The notes: generated from the letters alone by a model not told the origin. Counted from the stretch's first letter, positions 9,903 through 21,337 are shown. The stretch: DNA of 34,301 nucleotides from Gammaproteobacteria bacterium DTU040 (GCA_001513435.1 LFTS01000237.1:1-34301), one strand, 5' to 3'. A program made the numbers and translations.

Positions 9903-9936
9903 AAAAAACCCGCTCATTAACAAGCGGGTTTTTTTT
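9903..9936. terminator. bidirectional intrinsic terminator between maeB and mrcA
   Basis: A 12-bp stem (AAAAAACCCGCT, 9903-9914, with 9923-9934) carries T-runs on both sides. It lies between the convergent ends of malic enzyme (+) and PBP1a (-) and should stop both transcripts. Confidence 0.92.
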
Positions 9937-9965
9937 GGTGCAGCATTCATGGGTGTATTAGAGGA

Positions 9966-12374
9966 TCAAAACAAGTCAATATAGCTGTCCTGTTTAAAGC
10001 TCGGTTGAATAGTACCTGGTGTGGTGAAGTTCGTGTCAAACTCTTCCATGCTGGGCGGCGTATCTTCCTCTTTAAATAATTCAAAGAAGCTCTCAGGTGT
10101 ACCAGGTGGTGCAACCCGTCCGCTATGAGGGTCGATACGCAGCAAACTTAATCCGGTTGGTTCAGGCTGGTTGCTCATGGGTTTATCTGCCAGCGCTTGG
10201 CGGGTGTAATCAATCCAGATAGGCAAGGAAATACTGCTGCCATACTCATGGCGACCAAGACTGGCAGGCTGATCAAAACCGGACCACACAGAAGTAAGCA
10301 GATCATAGTTATAGCCAATAAACCAGCTATCAAAAGAGTCGTTTGTAGTACCGGTTTTGCCAGCTAAATCAGTCCGGTTTAATGCCAGTGCGCGTCGGCC
10401 GGTCCCTCTTTTAATGGCATCTTTTAGCACGTCCGTAATTAAGTATGCCGTACGTGGATCCAAAATGGGTTCAGCTAGGTTAATTGGCGGCACTTCGGCG
10501 ACTGAATCCTCTTGGGCGTTAGCGGCTAGTTCTTGCTGCAGAAGTTTAGCCTGCCTTGGAGTAACGCTAGGGGCTGCTTGGAAAATATTTTGTCCGTTAC
10601 GATCATACACTTTGTCGATCAAGTAAGGTTTGATTTTATAGCCGCCATTGGCGAAGGTAGCCCAAGCTGCAGTTAAATCCATAGGTACCAAGCTTGCTGA
10701 GCCTAATGATAAGGAAAGGTTGGGCGGTAAGCTAGACTCGCTGAGGCCGAAGCGACTGATGTATTGGCGTGCATAGGGAATACCAATATCTTGCAGTATG
10801 CGAATGGAAACAATATTGCGTGAACGATATAAGGCCTCACGTACCCTGATCGGACCTAGGAAAGTATCGTTGTCATTTTTGGGTCGCCATACCTCTTTCA
10901 TGCCCGGCTCAAATATTTCAATAGGTGCATCATTGACAAGCGTGGCAGTAGTAAAGCCGGCATCCAGCGCTGCGCTATAAATGAAGGGTTTAAAGCTGGA
11001 GCCGGGTTGGCGTTGTGCTTGGGTTGCTCGGTTGTAATGGCTTTGCTCGAAGGCCACACCGCCCACCAAAGCCTGAATAGAGCCGCTGTGTGGATTTAAA
11101 CTAATTAAAGAGGCTTGTATTTTAGGAACCTGCGAAAAAGCATAGCTGCCATCATCAGTTATGATCACGCGTATGAGATCGCCTACCTTAACTACATCAG
11201 CAGGTTTTTTAGGTGTTGCACCGCGGCTGTTGTTGCTTAAGAACGGAGCCGCCCAGCGCATGCTTGTCCAGGGTATGGTTTGTTCTACGCCATTGGCCAG
11301 TAAAACGGCGATGCTATCCGTATCAACTTGCTTAACGATTGCCGGAAGAAACTGGTTATACCGTTTTGTGTTGGCTAACGTAGAGAGCCATTGCTCGGGA
11401 TTGGCTACATGTTTTTCAGCGCCGCGATATCCATGACGACGGTCATAATCCGTTAAGCCATTAAATACGGCATTTTGAGCATGATTTTGTAGCTCAGCAG
11501 ACATGGTGGTAATTACATTCAGGCCATCAGTGTAAGCATTGCTGCCATACAGGCTTACCATTTCTAGTCGCGCCATCTCGGATATATAGGGCGCGTAAGC
11601 GTCAGGGGTGCGGATATGCAGTTTCGCGTTCAGCGGCTCGTTAATGGCTTGCTCATACTGCTCTTGAGTGATACGCCCTAGTTTGAGCATACGCCCAAGG
11701 ATCCAGTCGCGGCGCTCCATGCTGCGCGCTGGGTTGGCAATAGGGTTGTAACGTGATGGTGCCTTGGGCAGTCCAGCGATCATGGCCATTTGGGCCAAAC
11801 TTAACTCGTGAATGGATTTGCCATAATAAACATTTGCCGCGGCTTCAATGCCATAAGCGCGATTGCCTAGGTATATTTTATTGACATAAAGCTCTAGTAT
11901 TTCTTCCTTACTTAGTTCACGCTCTATCTGCAGCGCTAATAGGATTTCATTGGCTTTGCGTGAAAAACTGCGCTCGCTGGTGAGGAAAAAATTCTTTGCC
12001 ACTTGCATGGTGATGGTGCTGCCACCCGTTTGAATACGACCGGATTTTAAGATTTGAGCAGCAGCGCGCATCAAACTACCGGGATCAACGCCATAATGAT
12101 TGGCAAAGTTGTCATCTTCAGCAGAAAGCAGTGCATGAATAAATTCTTGCGGCACATCTGCAAAGGGAATGGGAGTGCGACGCATCTCACCGAACTCTTC
12201 GATGAGCATGGATTCAGAGCTGTATACGCGTAAGGGTATCTGTAGCTCTACAGTACGCAGTGAGTCAACAGAAGGTAAATTGGGGCTGAGATATAAATAG
12301 GCGCCAGTTAAACTGAGTACTGCTCCGCAAATCGTGGCAATGATTAATGCAATAACTGTTTTTAGAAAAAGCAT
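9966..12374 (-). CDS. mrcA: penicillin-binding protein 1A (bifunctional transglycosylase/transpeptidase)
   Basis: Class A PBP that polymerises glycan strands and cross-links peptidoglycan at the inner membrane (called ponA in Pseudomonas). From the chosen start it has 802 residues. A membrane anchor covers about 5-28. The GT51 transglycosylase domain has catalytic glutamate E86 in SAEDDNFANHYG and the motif TGGSTITMQVAKN. An OB-like insert follows. The transpeptidase domain has SxxK at S459 (PGSSFKP), SRN at about 518-520 and KTGTT at about 673-677. ATG 12374 matches homologue N-termini. The frame extends to an ATG at 12449, but that codon lies in a TATAAT element and is unlikely. It is divergent from pilM, as in Pseudomonas. 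Confidence 0.96.
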   Translation of the reverse strand: MLFLKTVIALIIATICGAVLSLTGAYLYLSPNLPSVDSLRTVELQIPLRVYSSESMLIEEFGEMRRTPIPFADVPQEFIHALLSAEDDNFANHYGVDPGSLMRAAAQILKSGRIQTGGSTITMQVAKNFFLTSERSFSRKANEILLALQIERELSKEEILELYVNKIYLGNRAYGIEAAANVYYGKSIHELSLAQMAMIAGLPKAPSRYNPIANPARSMERRDWILGRMLKLGRITQEQYEQAINEPLNAKLHIRTPDAYAPYISEMARLEMVSLYGSNAYTDGLNVITTMSAELQNHAQNAVFNGLTDYDRRHGYRGAEKHVANPEQWLSTLANTKRYNQFLPAIVKQVDTDSIAVLLANGVEQTIPWTSMRWAAPFLSNNSRGATPKKPADVVKVGDLIRVIITDDGSYAFSQVPKIQASLISLNPHSGSIQALVGGVAFEQSHYNRATQAQRQPGSSFKPFIYSAALDAGFTTATLVNDAPIEIFEPGMKEVWRPKNDNDTFLGPIRVREALYRSRNIVSIRILQDIGIPYARQYISRFGLSESSLPPNLSLSLGSASLVPMDLTAAWATFANGGYKIKPYLIDKVYDRNGQNIFQAAPSVTPRQAKLLQQELAANAQEDSVAEVPPINLAEPILDPRTAYLITDVLKDAIKRGTGRRALALNRTDLAGKTGTTNDSFDSWFIGYNYDLLTSVWSGFDQPASLGRHEYGSSISLPIWIDYTRQALADKPMSNQPEPTGLSLLRIDPHSGRVAPPGTPESFFELFKEEDTPPSMEEFDTNFTTPGTIQPSFKQDSYIDLF

Positions 12375-12447
12375 CAAGATGGTGGGATTCCCAAGATAAA
12401 TTAAGGAGTTAGATAAATAAATGGAAATGATAGATTCAATAGGCCAC

Positions 12448-12453
12448 ATTATA
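12448..12453 (-). promoter_or_regulatory. -10 element of the mrcA promoter
   Basis: On the minus strand this hexamer is a consensus TATAAT, about 70 bases before the chosen mrcA start. I see no good -35 at 16-18 bases. It lies within the mrcA-pilM divergent region. Confidence 0.5.
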
Positions 12454-12478
12454 AGCGTTTTTTTTGCTTAGAAGCTAT

Positions 12479-12507
12479 TTGCGATTCAAGCAAGAGTGTT
12501 ATTTAAT
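12479..12507 (+). promoter_or_regulatory. sigma70-type promoter of the pilMNOPQ operon
   Basis: TTGCGA (12479-12484), a 17-base spacer and TTTAAT (12502-12507) sit about 50 bases before the pilM GTG start. The two divergent promoters are packed within roughly 60 bases. Confidence 0.55.
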
Positions 12508-12532
12508 GTGAAAAACCATAAAACGTCTGTAA

Positions 12533-13620
<1,088 letters not shown>

Positions 13621-13621
<1 letters not shown>

Positions 13622-14196
13622 TGACACAGATTAACTTATTGCCTTGGCGTGAACAGTTACGTGAAGAACGCAAGCAACGATTTTTCGTGCTTTTAGTGGT
13701 TGTTTTGTTACTTGCTGTGGGTGTTATATTTTTGGCAAGCCAGTACTTTAATTCAGCTATTGAGAATCAGCAGGCACGCAACAACTTTATTCGCGCCGAA
13801 AATACCGCACTAGATGCACGGATCAAGGAAATCAGTGAGCTAAAAACACGCCGCCAACAGCTGATCGAGCGAATGAAGATCATTCAGGATTTGCAGGGTA
13901 ATCGTCCGATTGTGTCGCGAATTTTCGATCAGGTTGTACGCACCATTCCTGATGGCGTCTATTTTTCCTCTCTTAAGCTCACAGGCAAAACTGTTGCCAT
14001 TGAGGGCGAGGCGGAAAGTAACAGCTTGGTTTCTAATTTAATGCGTAATCAGGATGCTTCTGATTGGCTTACTGCGCCAAATCTAACAGAGGTAAAAGCG
14101 GTTTCAGCAGATAATACTGACCAAACAAGTCGCTTTAAGATGACTGTGCAGCAAACTAAGCCGGCGGATGAAAGCAAGCAAGGAGCGAGAAAATGA
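13621..14196 (+). CDS. pilN: type IV pilus assembly protein PilN
   Basis: Bitopic inner-membrane protein that pairs with PilO in the periplasm and binds PilM through its short cytoplasmic tail. The PilM-binding motif INLLPWREQLREERK is intact at residues 4-18. One transmembrane segment covers about 21-40. The rest is periplasmic, with a coiled-coil stretch (about 45-95) and a ferredoxin-like domain. At 191 residues the length is normal. Start and stop overlap with its neighbours (one base with pilM, four with pilO), which indicates translational coupling. Confidence 0.96.
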
Positions 14197-14816
14197 GCTT
14201 TATGGATTCCTTGAAAAGCCTAAAACAGGTCGATTTTAATGAGCTTGATGTTAATAATATTGGCTCATGGCCTGCAGCTGTCCGCGCATTAGTCTGTATT
14301 ATTATATTTATTGCGGTGCTTGCATTAGGTTATTTTTTCTACCTAACTGATTTGCAAGAAGATCTTGAGCGTCACCAGCGTGAAGAAGTTACGCTAAAAG
14401 AACAGTTCACCAGCAAGGTGAAGCAGGCAGCCAACCTCAGTGCCTACAAAGAACAAATGGTACTCATGGAAGCTTCTTTTGATGCATTACTGAAGCAGTT
14501 GCCCAGTGATACCGAGGTGCCGGGATTACTGGAGGACATCACTAGTGCGGGTTTGAACTCGGGATTGGAGTTTGAGGAAATTAAACTTCAACCTGAAGTG
14601 GAGCAGCAGTTTTATATTGAGTTACCGATTCAGGTTAAGGTTTATGGTGGCTACCATGAGCTGGCAACCTTTGTGAGTGCGGTAGCCAGTATGCCGCGTA
14701 TTGTCACCTTGCATGACTTCAGTATTGAGCCAGCTAAAGCAGGGAGCAGCTCACGATTGGTAATGAGTATTCTGGTGAAAACCTATAGATATAAAGATCA
14801 GCAGGGGGCTAAGTAA
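14193..14816 (+). CDS. pilO: type IV pilus assembly protein PilO
   Basis: Partner of PilN in the periplasmic alignment complex that joins the inner-membrane platform to PilP and the PilQ secretin. It has 207 residues: a short cytoplasmic N-terminus, one membrane segment at about 30-50, a coiled coil (about 52-100) and a C-terminal ferredoxin-like fold with FYIELPIQVKVYGGYHELATFV, typical of the family. The start ATG overlaps the end of pilN by four bases, and the stop overlaps pilP by one base. Confidence 0.96.
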   Translation: MSFMDSLKSLKQVDFNELDVNNIGSWPAAVRALVCIIIFIAVLALGYFFYLTDLQEDLERHQREEVTLKEQFTSKVKQAANLSAYKEQMVLMEASFDALLKQLPSDTEVPGLLEDITSAGLNSGLEFEEIKLQPEVEQQFYIELPIQVKVYGGYHELATFVSAVASMPRIVTLHDFSIEPAKAGSSSRLVMSILVKTYRYKDQQGAK

Positions 14817-15340
14817 TGAAGTACGCGCGTTACCTTTTAATAGCGACGTTAGCATCAGCTTTGCTTGGTTGTGACTCAGGTGAGCACGCTGATTTGCAAG
14901 CATTTATGGATGAGGTTCGTGCCCAGCCTAGAGGTAGGATTGAGCCTATGCCCGAAGAAGTGGTGTATGAGCCTTTTACCTATGTAGCAACAAGTTTGCG
15001 TAGTCCATTTCAACCCCCGGTTAAACTAGAACAGGCGCAGCGTGAGCGTGGCCGTACCGATTTAAAACCTGATGAAACCAGGGTCAGGCAGTTTTTGGAA
15101 GGCTTTAATATAGAGACCTTTGTAATGGTGGGGACCTTAGCCAATAAAGAAGGCTTGTATGCATTGATACGTGGTGGCGATGGGGTACATCGTGTGCGTG
15201 CAGGTGATTACCTGGGGCGTAATCATGGCCGTATTACTGAGATCAGTGCGGATGCCGTCGAGGTGGTGGAGATTGTGCCAGATGGCGAAGGTGGCTGGCT
15301 GGAACGGCCTAGAACATTGATGTTGCAGGAGCGCTCTTGA
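14816..15340 (+). CDS. pilP: type IV pilus lipoprotein PilP
   Basis: Lipoprotein that connects PilN/PilO with the N0 domain of the PilQ secretin. The signal peptide ends in the lipobox LLGC, with lipidated cysteine C19, followed by aspartate. A flexible region leads to the beta-sandwich domain (about 95-170), with the family motifs SPFQPP and MVGTL. At 174 residues the length is normal. The pilP stop at 15340 lies just before pilQ. Confidence 0.95.
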   Translation: MKYARYLLIATLASALLGCDSGEHADLQAFMDEVRAQPRGRIEPMPEEVVYEPFTYVATSLRSPFQPPVKLEQAQRERGRTDLKPDETRVRQFLEGFNIETFVMVGTLANKEGLYALIRGGDGVHRVRAGDYLGRNHGRITEISADAVEVVEIVPDGEGGWLERPRTLMLQERS

Positions 15341-15389
15341 AGTGGAACAGATTATGAAAACTAACCGGAACACTCAACGGAATTGGACA

Positions 15390-17483
15390 ATGAAAAGAAA
15401 AATTTCTCATATTGCTTGCGCGTGGCTGTTGGCATTTGCTTCGCCAAGCATACTGGCAGCCGATTTAAATACGCTCGACGTATCAGCGTTGCCTGGTGAT
15501 AAGGTAGAGCTAAAGCTCACCTTTGATGAGCCTATTGATATGCCAAGAGGTTATACCATTGAGCAGCCGGCTAGAATTGCATTGGATTTGCCAGGTGTTA
15601 GTAGCAAACTAAAAAGCAAAAATCGTGAGTTAGGCTCGGGTAACGCGCGAAGCCTGACCGTGGTTGAGGCGCAGGGTCGTACGCGTTTAATCATTAATTT
15701 AACCCAGCTCACGAGTTACGACACCCGTATCGACGGTAATAATTTATATGTTGTTGTGGGTGAAGGGTTAACCAACACTGCTGCAACTAATGCGCCTAAG
15801 CAAATCGTTAAACAGCAGAAGCAAACTGCTGCGGTGAAAGGTATCAAAGGTATCGACTTTCAACGTGGCGAACAGGGCGAAGGTAATGTTGTCATAGAGC
15901 TGGCAGATACCGCAGCAAACCCTGATATTCAAGAGCAGGGTGGTAAAATTAACCTGTTCTTCGCACGTACGCAGCTACCTGAAGAGTTGCGTTTACGCTT
16001 GGATGTGAAGGATTTCGCTACCCCAGTAAACTATGTTAATGCGACTGAAAAGTCTGGTGGAGCATCCATTGTCATTGAGCCAACCGGTACGTATGACTAT
16101 TTGGCGTATCAAACGGATAACAAACTAACCATTAGCGTTAAGCCGATTACAAAAGCAGAGCAGGAACGACGTAATGCCGACCGTTTTGCGTATACAGGCG
16201 AAAAACTGTCGCTTAACTTCCAAGACATTGATGTGCGTTCAGTGCTGCAGTTAATAGCTGATTTCACTGATTTGAACTTAGTAGCCAGTGATACAGTGCA
16301 GGGCAATATTACTTTACGTTTGCAAAACGTTCCTTGGGATCAGGCGCTTGACCTAGTGTTGAAAACCAAAGGTTTGGATAAGCGTAAAGTCGGTAACGTA
16401 TTGCTGGTTGCGCCCGCTGCAGAAATTGCAGAGCGTGAGCGCCAAGAGTTAGAGGCACAACAGCAAATTGCCGAGCTAGCGCCGTTACGCCGCGAACTTA
16501 TTCAGGTGAATTACGCGAAAGCCTCGCAAATGGCAGCACTATTCCAGCAGGTCACCAGCGGCCAAGGTGCTGAGCGTGGCTCCATTACGGTGGATGACCG
16601 GACCAATAGCATCATTGCTTACCAAACCCAAGAACGCTTGGATGAGCTGCGCCGCATTGTTGTACAGCTTGATATACCAATGCGTCAGGTTATGATCGAG
16701 GCACGTATAGTTGAAGCGGATGTTGGTTATGACAAAAGCTTAGGTGTTCGTTGGGGTGGAAACCTGTGGGCCAACGGCAGCAAATGGAACGCTTGGGGTA
16801 AAAATGGCAACCTTGGTGTAGCTGATGATCCTACTGATAGTGGCAGACAAACAGGACGTTTCCCGGGTGTTCGTGAAACGCCACTAAACAGTCCTTTTGT
16901 TGACTTAGCGGCAAATGGTTCAACCTCAGGCATAGGGCTTGGTTTTGTTACCAATAACGCCATCTTAGACTTGCAGTTGTCTGCTATGGAGAAATCCGGT
17001 CATGGTGAAGTTGTTTCTCAGCCTAAGGTAGTTACTGCAGATAAAGAAACCGCCAAAATCATGAAGGGTTCAGAAATTCCTTATCAGGAAGCCAGTTCAA
17101 GTGGTGCAACCAGCACTTCATTTAAAGAGGCGGTACTCTCTCTTGAGGTTACGCCACAAATCACACCAGATAATCGCATTATTATGGATGTGAAGGTCAC
17201 CAAGGACGAGCCTGATTTTGCTAATGCAATTGATGGTGTGCCATCACTTAAGAAAAACGAAGTGAATGCAAAAGTACTGGTGTCGGACGGTGAGACCATT
17301 GTTATTGGTGGTGTATTCTCTAACGCGCAGATCAAAACTGTAGAGAAAGTCCCCTTCTTAGGTGACGTGCCTTTTGTTGGTCGTCTATTCAAGCGTGATT
17401 TTGTTCAGGATAATAAAAGCGAGCTGCTAATTTTTATTACGCCGCGCATTATGAGCAATCAAGCAGTTAGTCTGAATTATTAA
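15390..17483 (+). CDS. pilQ: type IV pilus outer-membrane secretin PilQ
   Basis: Forms the outer-membrane channel through which the pilus is extruded and retracted, and may take up DNA. In order it has a signal peptide ending in ILAA, AMIN domains that bind peptidoglycan (about 20-250), an STN/N0 domain and N1 domain ([17 protein letters not shown] onward), and the secretin domain with [22 protein letters not shown] and [20 protein letters not shown] start it at ATG 15390 because the signal peptide then has a normal length and aligns with Pseudomonas PilQ (698 residues). In-frame alternatives are ATG 15354 and GTG 15342 (up to 713 residues), which also have purine-rich sites upstream, so the start is not settled. 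The stop overlaps aroK by one base. Confidence 0.95.
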   Translation: MKRKISHIACAWLLAFASPSILAADLNTLDVSALPGDKVELKLTFDEPIDMPRGYTIEQPARIALDLPGVSSKLKSKNRELGSGNARSLTVVEAQGRTRLIINLTQLTSYDTRIDGNNLYVVVGEGLTNTAATNAPKQIVKQQKQTAAVKGIKGIDFQRGEQGEGNVVIELADTAANPDIQEQGGKINLFFARTQLPEELRLRLDVKDFATPVNYVNATEKSGGASIVIEPTGTYDYLAYQTDNKLTISVKPITKAEQERRNADRFAYTGEKLSLNFQDIDVRSVLQLIADFTDLNLVASDTVQGNITLRLQNVPWDQALDLVLKTKGLDKRKVGNVLLVAPAAEIAERERQELEAQQQIAELAPLRRELIQVNYAKASQMAALFQQVTSGQGAERGSITVDDRTNSIIAYQTQERLDELRRIVVQLDIPMRQVMIEARIVEADVGYDKSLGVRWGGNLWANGSKWNAWGKNGNLGVADDPTDSGRQTGRFPGVRETPLNSPFVDLAANGSTSGIGLGFVTNNAILDLQLSAMEKSGHGEVVSQPKVVTADKETAKIMKGSEIPYQEASSSGATSTSFKEAVLSLEVTPQITPDNRIIMDVKVTKDEPDFANAIDGVPSLKKNEVNAKVLVSDGETIVIGGVFSNAQIKTVEKVPFLGDVPFVGRLFKRDFVQDNKSELLIFITPRIMSNQAVSLNY

Positions 17484-18001
17484 TGCGCTATAAAAATCTA
17501 ACTCTAGTTGGCCCGATGGGAGCTGGTAAAAGCACCATCGGCCGCTTACTGGCAAAAGAGTTACAGCTGAGTTTCAAAGACTCAGATCGAGAAATTGAAG
17601 AGCGGACTGGCGCAAGCATTCCGCTCATTTTCGATCTTGAAGGGGAAGAAGGTTTCCGGGTTAGGGAAGAGCAGGCGATCGGCGATTTACTGCAAGAGTC
17701 CGGACTGATACTGGCAACCGGTGGTGGAGCTATTTTAAAGCCTGAGAACCGAAAAATAATGGCCAGTCGCAGCATCGTTATTTATTTGCACACTTCAGTA
17801 GAGCATCAGCTAGAGCGTACCGCAAGGGATAAGAGCCGTCCGCTGCTGCAAACGGAAAATCCGCGCAAAGTTCTAGAAGACTTGTTGGAAATCAGAGAGC
17901 CCTTATACCGCGAGATAGCGGATATCATAATTGAGACAGATACGCGTCCACCGCGCCTTGTGGTGCAGGAAATCATAGCTCAATTAGCTGCAATAGCATA
18001 A
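17483..18001 (+). CDS. aroK: shikimate kinase
   Basis: Phosphorylates shikimate at the 3-hydroxyl in the pathway to chorismate and aromatic amino acids. The 172-residue protein has the Walker A motif GPMGAGKST (10-18), the shikimate-binding aspartates in DSD (33-35), R59 in GFRVRE, the GGG loop (80-82) and the lid arginine region RDKSRPLL. Its start overlaps the pilQ stop, so it is coupled to the pilus operon, as in Pseudomonas. aroB follows 57 bases later. Confidence 0.96.
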   Translation: MRYKNLTLVGPMGAGKSTIGRLLAKELQLSFKDSDREIEERTGASIPLIFDLEGEEGFRVREEQAIGDLLQESGLILATGGGAILKPENRKIMASRSIVIYLHTSVEHQLERTARDKSRPLLQTENPRKVLEDLLEIREPLYREIADIIIETDTRPPRLVVQEIIAQLAAIA

Positions 18002-18058
18002 GCATGCAGTTAAGATTATACTTCCAGCAAGTATCCACTGTGACCAAGTAGTAATGTT

Positions 18059-19162
18059 ATGCAAAAGCTAAAAGTAGATCTTGCTGAGCGCAGCTATCCA
18101 ATTTATATCGGTTCAAAGCTATTAGATAACCCAGAGTTGTATGCTCCGCATATCCAAGGGCGGCGTGTAGCCATTGTCACCAATGAAACTATAGCGCCTC
18201 TTTATTTAGCGCGAGTTAAAGCAGCCTTAGCCGAGTATCAGGTAACAGAAATAATTTTGCCGGACGGTGAATCCTATAAAAACTGGCAAACGCTGCAACT
18301 TATATTTGATGCTTTACTACAAGAACAGCATGATCGTAAAACCACCATTATTGCTTTAGGTGGTGGTGTTATAGGCGATATGGCGGGTTTTGCCGCAGCC
18401 TGTTACCAGCGTGGCGTTAATTTTATTCAAGTACCTACTACGTTGCTCTCCCAGGTGGACTCCTCAGTCGGTGGCAAAACAGGTATCAATCATCCGCTGG
18501 GCAAAAACATGGTCGGCGCTTTTTATCAGCCACAAGCGGTAATTATAGATACCCAAACACTATCTACACTGCCCGAACGAGAGCTGGCTGCGGGACTGGC
18601 TGAGGTTATTAAATACGGTTTTATTTATGACCCACAATTTTTGACTTGGCTGGAAGAAAATATTCACTTCATGTTACAGCTTGATGAGCAAGCGCTCAGT
18701 TATGCCATTAAGCGTTCTTGTGCGATAAAAGCCGAAGTGGTGGCGCAAGATGAGCGAGAATCCGGCATCAGAGCTATCTTGAATCTTGGGCATACTTTTG
18801 GTCATGCCATTGAGACAGAGCAGGGCTACGGCAACTGGCTGCATGGTGAGGCGGTAGGTGCAGGCACGGTGATGGCCTTGTATATGTCCAAGCAGCTTGG
18901 TTGGATAACGGCTCAAGAGTTGCAGCGAGGCGTGACGTTATTGCAGACCGCTAAACTACCAGTTATTCCGCCGCCTAGCATGCGTGCGCAAGATTATTTA
19001 ACGCATATGGCCGTTGATAAAAAAGCTTTGGATGGGCAGATTCGCTTAGTGCTTTTGCAAGGGCTGGGACGCGCAATCATTACAGCAGACTATTCACGAG
19101 ATTTATTAGAACAAGTTTTAAATACAGACTACAAAATTCTAGTAAACAATCACATTGCTTAA
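18059..19162 (+). CDS. aroB: 3-dehydroquinate synthase
   Basis: NAD- and divalent-metal-dependent enzyme that cyclises DAHP to 3-dehydroquinate, the second shikimate-pathway step. At 367 residues it is full length. The NAD-binding loop is [14 protein letters not shown] (about 101-114), and the substrate/metal segments are [39 protein letters not shown] and [10 protein letters not shown], with metal ligands E and two H in the last three. It lies between aroK and damX, the same order as in Pseudomonas and enterics. Its stop lies 13 bases before the damX ATG. The ribosome-binding site is weak. Confidence 0.96.
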   Translation: MQKLKVDLAERSYPIYIGSKLLDNPELYAPHIQGRRVAIVTNETIAPLYLARVKAALAEYQVTEIILPDGESYKNWQTLQLIFDALLQEQHDRKTTIIALGGGVIGDMAGFAAACYQRGVNFIQVPTTLLSQVDSSVGGKTGINHPLGKNMVGAFYQPQAVIIDTQTLSTLPERELAAGLAEVIKYGFIYDPQFLTWLEENIHFMLQLDEQALSYAIKRSCAIKAEVVAQDERESGIRAILNLGHTFGHAIETEQGYGNWLHGEAVGAGTVMALYMSKQLGWITAQELQRGVTLLQTAKLPVIPPPSMRAQDYLTHMAVDKKALDGQIRLVLLQGLGRAIITADYSRDLLEQVLNTDYKILVNNHIA

Positions 19163-19175
19163 GCACGGAACAACG

Positions 19176-20672
19176 ATGGATATTTCGCAGGCCAACGATC
19201 TTTATCTAGAGCATTACCAGTTTAAATTTGATCCTTTTGCCGAGCGTAGCTCCAGTTTTCAGTTTTATAAAGCTAAACGCCGAAGTGTGTTAGAGCAGCT
19301 TATACATTTTGCGCGCTACGGAAACTTCCTGTTGCTCATTACGGGTCCTAGAGGCAGTGGTAAAACAGTACTGCGTCATGCGACGGTTGCGGCAGCTAAA
19401 GAAACAGCCACGAATATTGTTATTTCAGGCGTGCAGGCACAGGATGCTGGGATCCTGATGCAACACATAGCCCATGGATTAAAGGCGGAACAACCTGATG
19501 TTTTAGGGTTGCTCAATGCGATTGAGCAGAGCACGCTTGCGGGCACGGATGTGCATATACTGGTTGATGATGCCCATGCTTTAAATGAGTCCGCCATTGT
19601 ATTGCTGCAACGTCTTGCCAAAGGCAATGGAGCGGCCCGCGCATCGGTATTTTTATTTGGCGAGCCTTCATTGCAAACCACGCTGGCAGATATTGAGCAG
19701 ACGAATGATGAGATAGAGCATCACGCGATTGAACTAGAGCCTTGGTCGGCGGCTGATATTCGCGGTTATTTGCAGGTCAGATTGGAAGCAGCCGGGCAAT
19801 CCCTAGACATTTTCACAGAAACTGAGCTTGAGCGATTATGTGCTGAATCAGGTGGCTGGCCTGGACTGGTTAACCAAGCGGCCAAAGACTTATTAATGGC
19901 GCGCATTTTTGATCGGCCCAGACGTAAAACTTTGCCTCCTTTACCCTATAAGTATTTATTAGCGTTACTGGCGATAGCCTTTGTCTTTATATATTTTTTA
20001 TATCAGCAAGATGAACAACCGGTAGCGGTTAGAGTTGATGATGTGGTGGATGCGCCGATTGAGCGCGCGATGGTTTCTAGTCAACGTGTTAACGAGCAGA
20101 GTGCAGCGCCTAATACGCAGCGAGTACCCTTGCAGCTACCAATGGCAGTGGATAATACGCAGCAAGCAGCAGAGCCAGTTGAGTCAAGGTTAACGCAGCA
20201 AGAGACTATGGTTGAGGTAGCGATAGCGCAAACAGAGGTGAAGCCGGCCGAACAGGCTGTGCCAGAGCCGCCAGCGCCAGTGGCAAAACAAACTCCAACG
20301 CCTGCGGTACAACCTAAAGCAGCACCTGCAGCAGTAAAGCAACCCGCGCCCGCCAAGAAAAGTGCTGCTCCGCCAGTTAAAGCGGCAACACAAGGCGGTG
20401 CTTGGTATGCCCAGCAACCTAGACAGCGTTTTGCACTGCAGGTTTTCGCCAGCGCAAGTGAACAAACTGCGAAGAACTTCGTGCAAAAGAATGGCCAGCA
20501 GTACCATTATTTCCGTAAGCAGCACCAAGGTAAATATTTATACGTGGTGACCTACGGAAGTTTTGCCAATCATGAGACGGCTGTGGCTGCTGCAAGAAAT
20601 TTGCCGGCTGAGCTGCGTAGCAATAAGCCTTGGCCGCGTACTTTTGCCAGCATAGTTCAGGAAATCAATTAA
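19176..20672 (+). CDS. damX: DamX-like AAA ATPase with SPOR domain
   Basis: Inner-membrane protein whose C-terminal SPOR domain binds denuded septal peptidoglycan; DamX-type proteins localise to the division ring. Domain order: an ExeA-like AAA ATPase domain with Walker A GPRGSGKT (57-64) and Walker B HILVDD (127-132), a membrane segment at about 260-277, a long Ala/Pro/Gln/Lys-rich periplasmic linker (about 300-415), and a SPOR domain at about 420-495 beginning FALQVFASASE. Unlike enteric DamX it keeps an intact ATPase P-loop, as in Pseudomonas. ATG 19176 is chosen over an upstream TTG because CGGAA precedes it and it avoids a longer overlap with aroB. It is convergent with the repressor gene, two bases apart. 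Confidence 0.87.
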   Translation: MDISQANDLYLEHYQFKFDPFAERSSSFQFYKAKRRSVLEQLIHFARYGNFLLLITGPRGSGKTVLRHATVAAAKETATNIVISGVQAQDAGILMQHIAHGLKAEQPDVLGLLNAIEQSTLAGTDVHILVDDAHALNESAIVLLQRLAKGNGAARASVFLFGEPSLQTTLADIEQTNDEIEHHAIELEPWSAADIRGYLQVRLEAAGQSLDIFTETELERLCAESGGWPGLVNQAAKDLLMARIFDRPRRKTLPPLPYKYLLALLAIAFVFIYFLYQQDEQPVAVRVDDVVDAPIERAMVSSQRVNEQSAAPNTQRVPLQLPMAVDNTQQAAEPVESRLTQQETMVEVAIAQTEVKPAEQAVPEPPAPVAKQTPTPAVQPKAAPAAVKQPAPAKKSAAPPVKAATQGGAWYAQQPRQRFALQVFASASEQTAKNFVQKNGQQYHYFRKQHQGKYLYVVTYGSFANHETAVAAARNLPAELRSNKPWPRTFASIVQEIN

Positions 20673-20674
20673 CC

Positions 20675-21337
20675 CTACAGTGATTTACTCAAGCTCTGCG
20701 CGCAGGGCTTGATGGAAGGGGCGCTCCAGTCATTAAAGATGCCATGCAACAGCGCATCAAAGTAAGGTTGGCAGTGCTGAATATCAATAACTTCAGCGTC
20801 GCGTAACCAATCACTTAAAATACCAATAAACAAAACGTGTATAGCAACGGCAGCCATGTGTGGGGTGAAGCCGGGTCGTAAGCGTTGAGCCGTTTTTTGC
20901 TCAGAAAAAAGCTCTGTGCACAGCTGTATAAAGGCTTTGATAAAGGCTTCATGTTGTTGTTCAGCTTCTTTGAGCTCGTCAGTAAACTCACAGCGGCGCA
21001 TTAGGATAGTGAAAATACGCTTTTTGCGTTCATCGACTAACAGGGACGCTAATGCATCGACACAGAGGTTGCGTAGTCCTGCCACGGGATCTTCAGGATC
21101 GCACTGCTTGATGCGTTGTGCGATGATTTCTGTGGGCAAGCGGACCTGATTAAGCATGGCATGAAACAAATCAGCTTTGTTTTTAAAGTGCCAATAGATA
21201 GCACCGCGCGTTACACCTGCATATTTAGCAATTTGCTCTAAGGATGTGTGGGCAACCCCTTTTTCGAGAAACAAAATCTCTGCGGCTGTTAACAGGTCAG
21301 AGCGAGTTTTGTCGGCTTCTTGTTTAGTTCTGCGCAT
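20675..21337 (-). CDS. TetR-family repressor, AcrR/TtgR-like
   Basis: DNA-binding regulator of the TetR family, closest in pattern to AcrR/TtgR/MtrR-type repressors of RND drug efflux pumps. The N-terminus RRTKQEADKTRSDLL and the helix-turn-helix (about 33-52, ending GVTRGAIYWHFKNK) match that subgroup, as does the RRCEFTDELKEA segment of the ligand-binding domain. From ATG 21337 the protein has 220 residues. A GTG at 21376 would add 13 residues without a ribosome site. Relatives usually sit divergent from the pump operon they control, but here the divergent neighbour is a tRNA cluster and the convergent one is damX. Its targets are therefore unknown. Confidence 0.82.
   Translation of the reverse strand: MRRTKQEADKTRSDLLTAAEILFLEKGVAHTSLEQIAKYAGVTRGAIYWHFKNKADLFHAMLNQVRLPTEIIAQRIKQCDPEDPVAGLRNLCVDALASLLVDERKKRIFTILMRRCEFTDELKEAEQQHEAFIKAFIQLCTELFSEQKTAQRLRPGFTPHMAAVAIHVLFIGILSDWLRDAEVIDIQHCQPYFDALLHGIFNDWSAPSIKPCAQSLSKSL

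Noticed and set aside
12375-12449. N-terminal extension of PBP1a
   Set aside because: The upstream ATG lies in a TATAAT element and the added residues have no match; homologues start at the downstream methionine.
20081-20528. Minus-strand Ala/Gly/Cys-rich open frames opposite damX
   Set aside because: They mirror the repetitive Ala/Pro/Gln linker codons of DamX; composition is low-complexity and there is no start signal.
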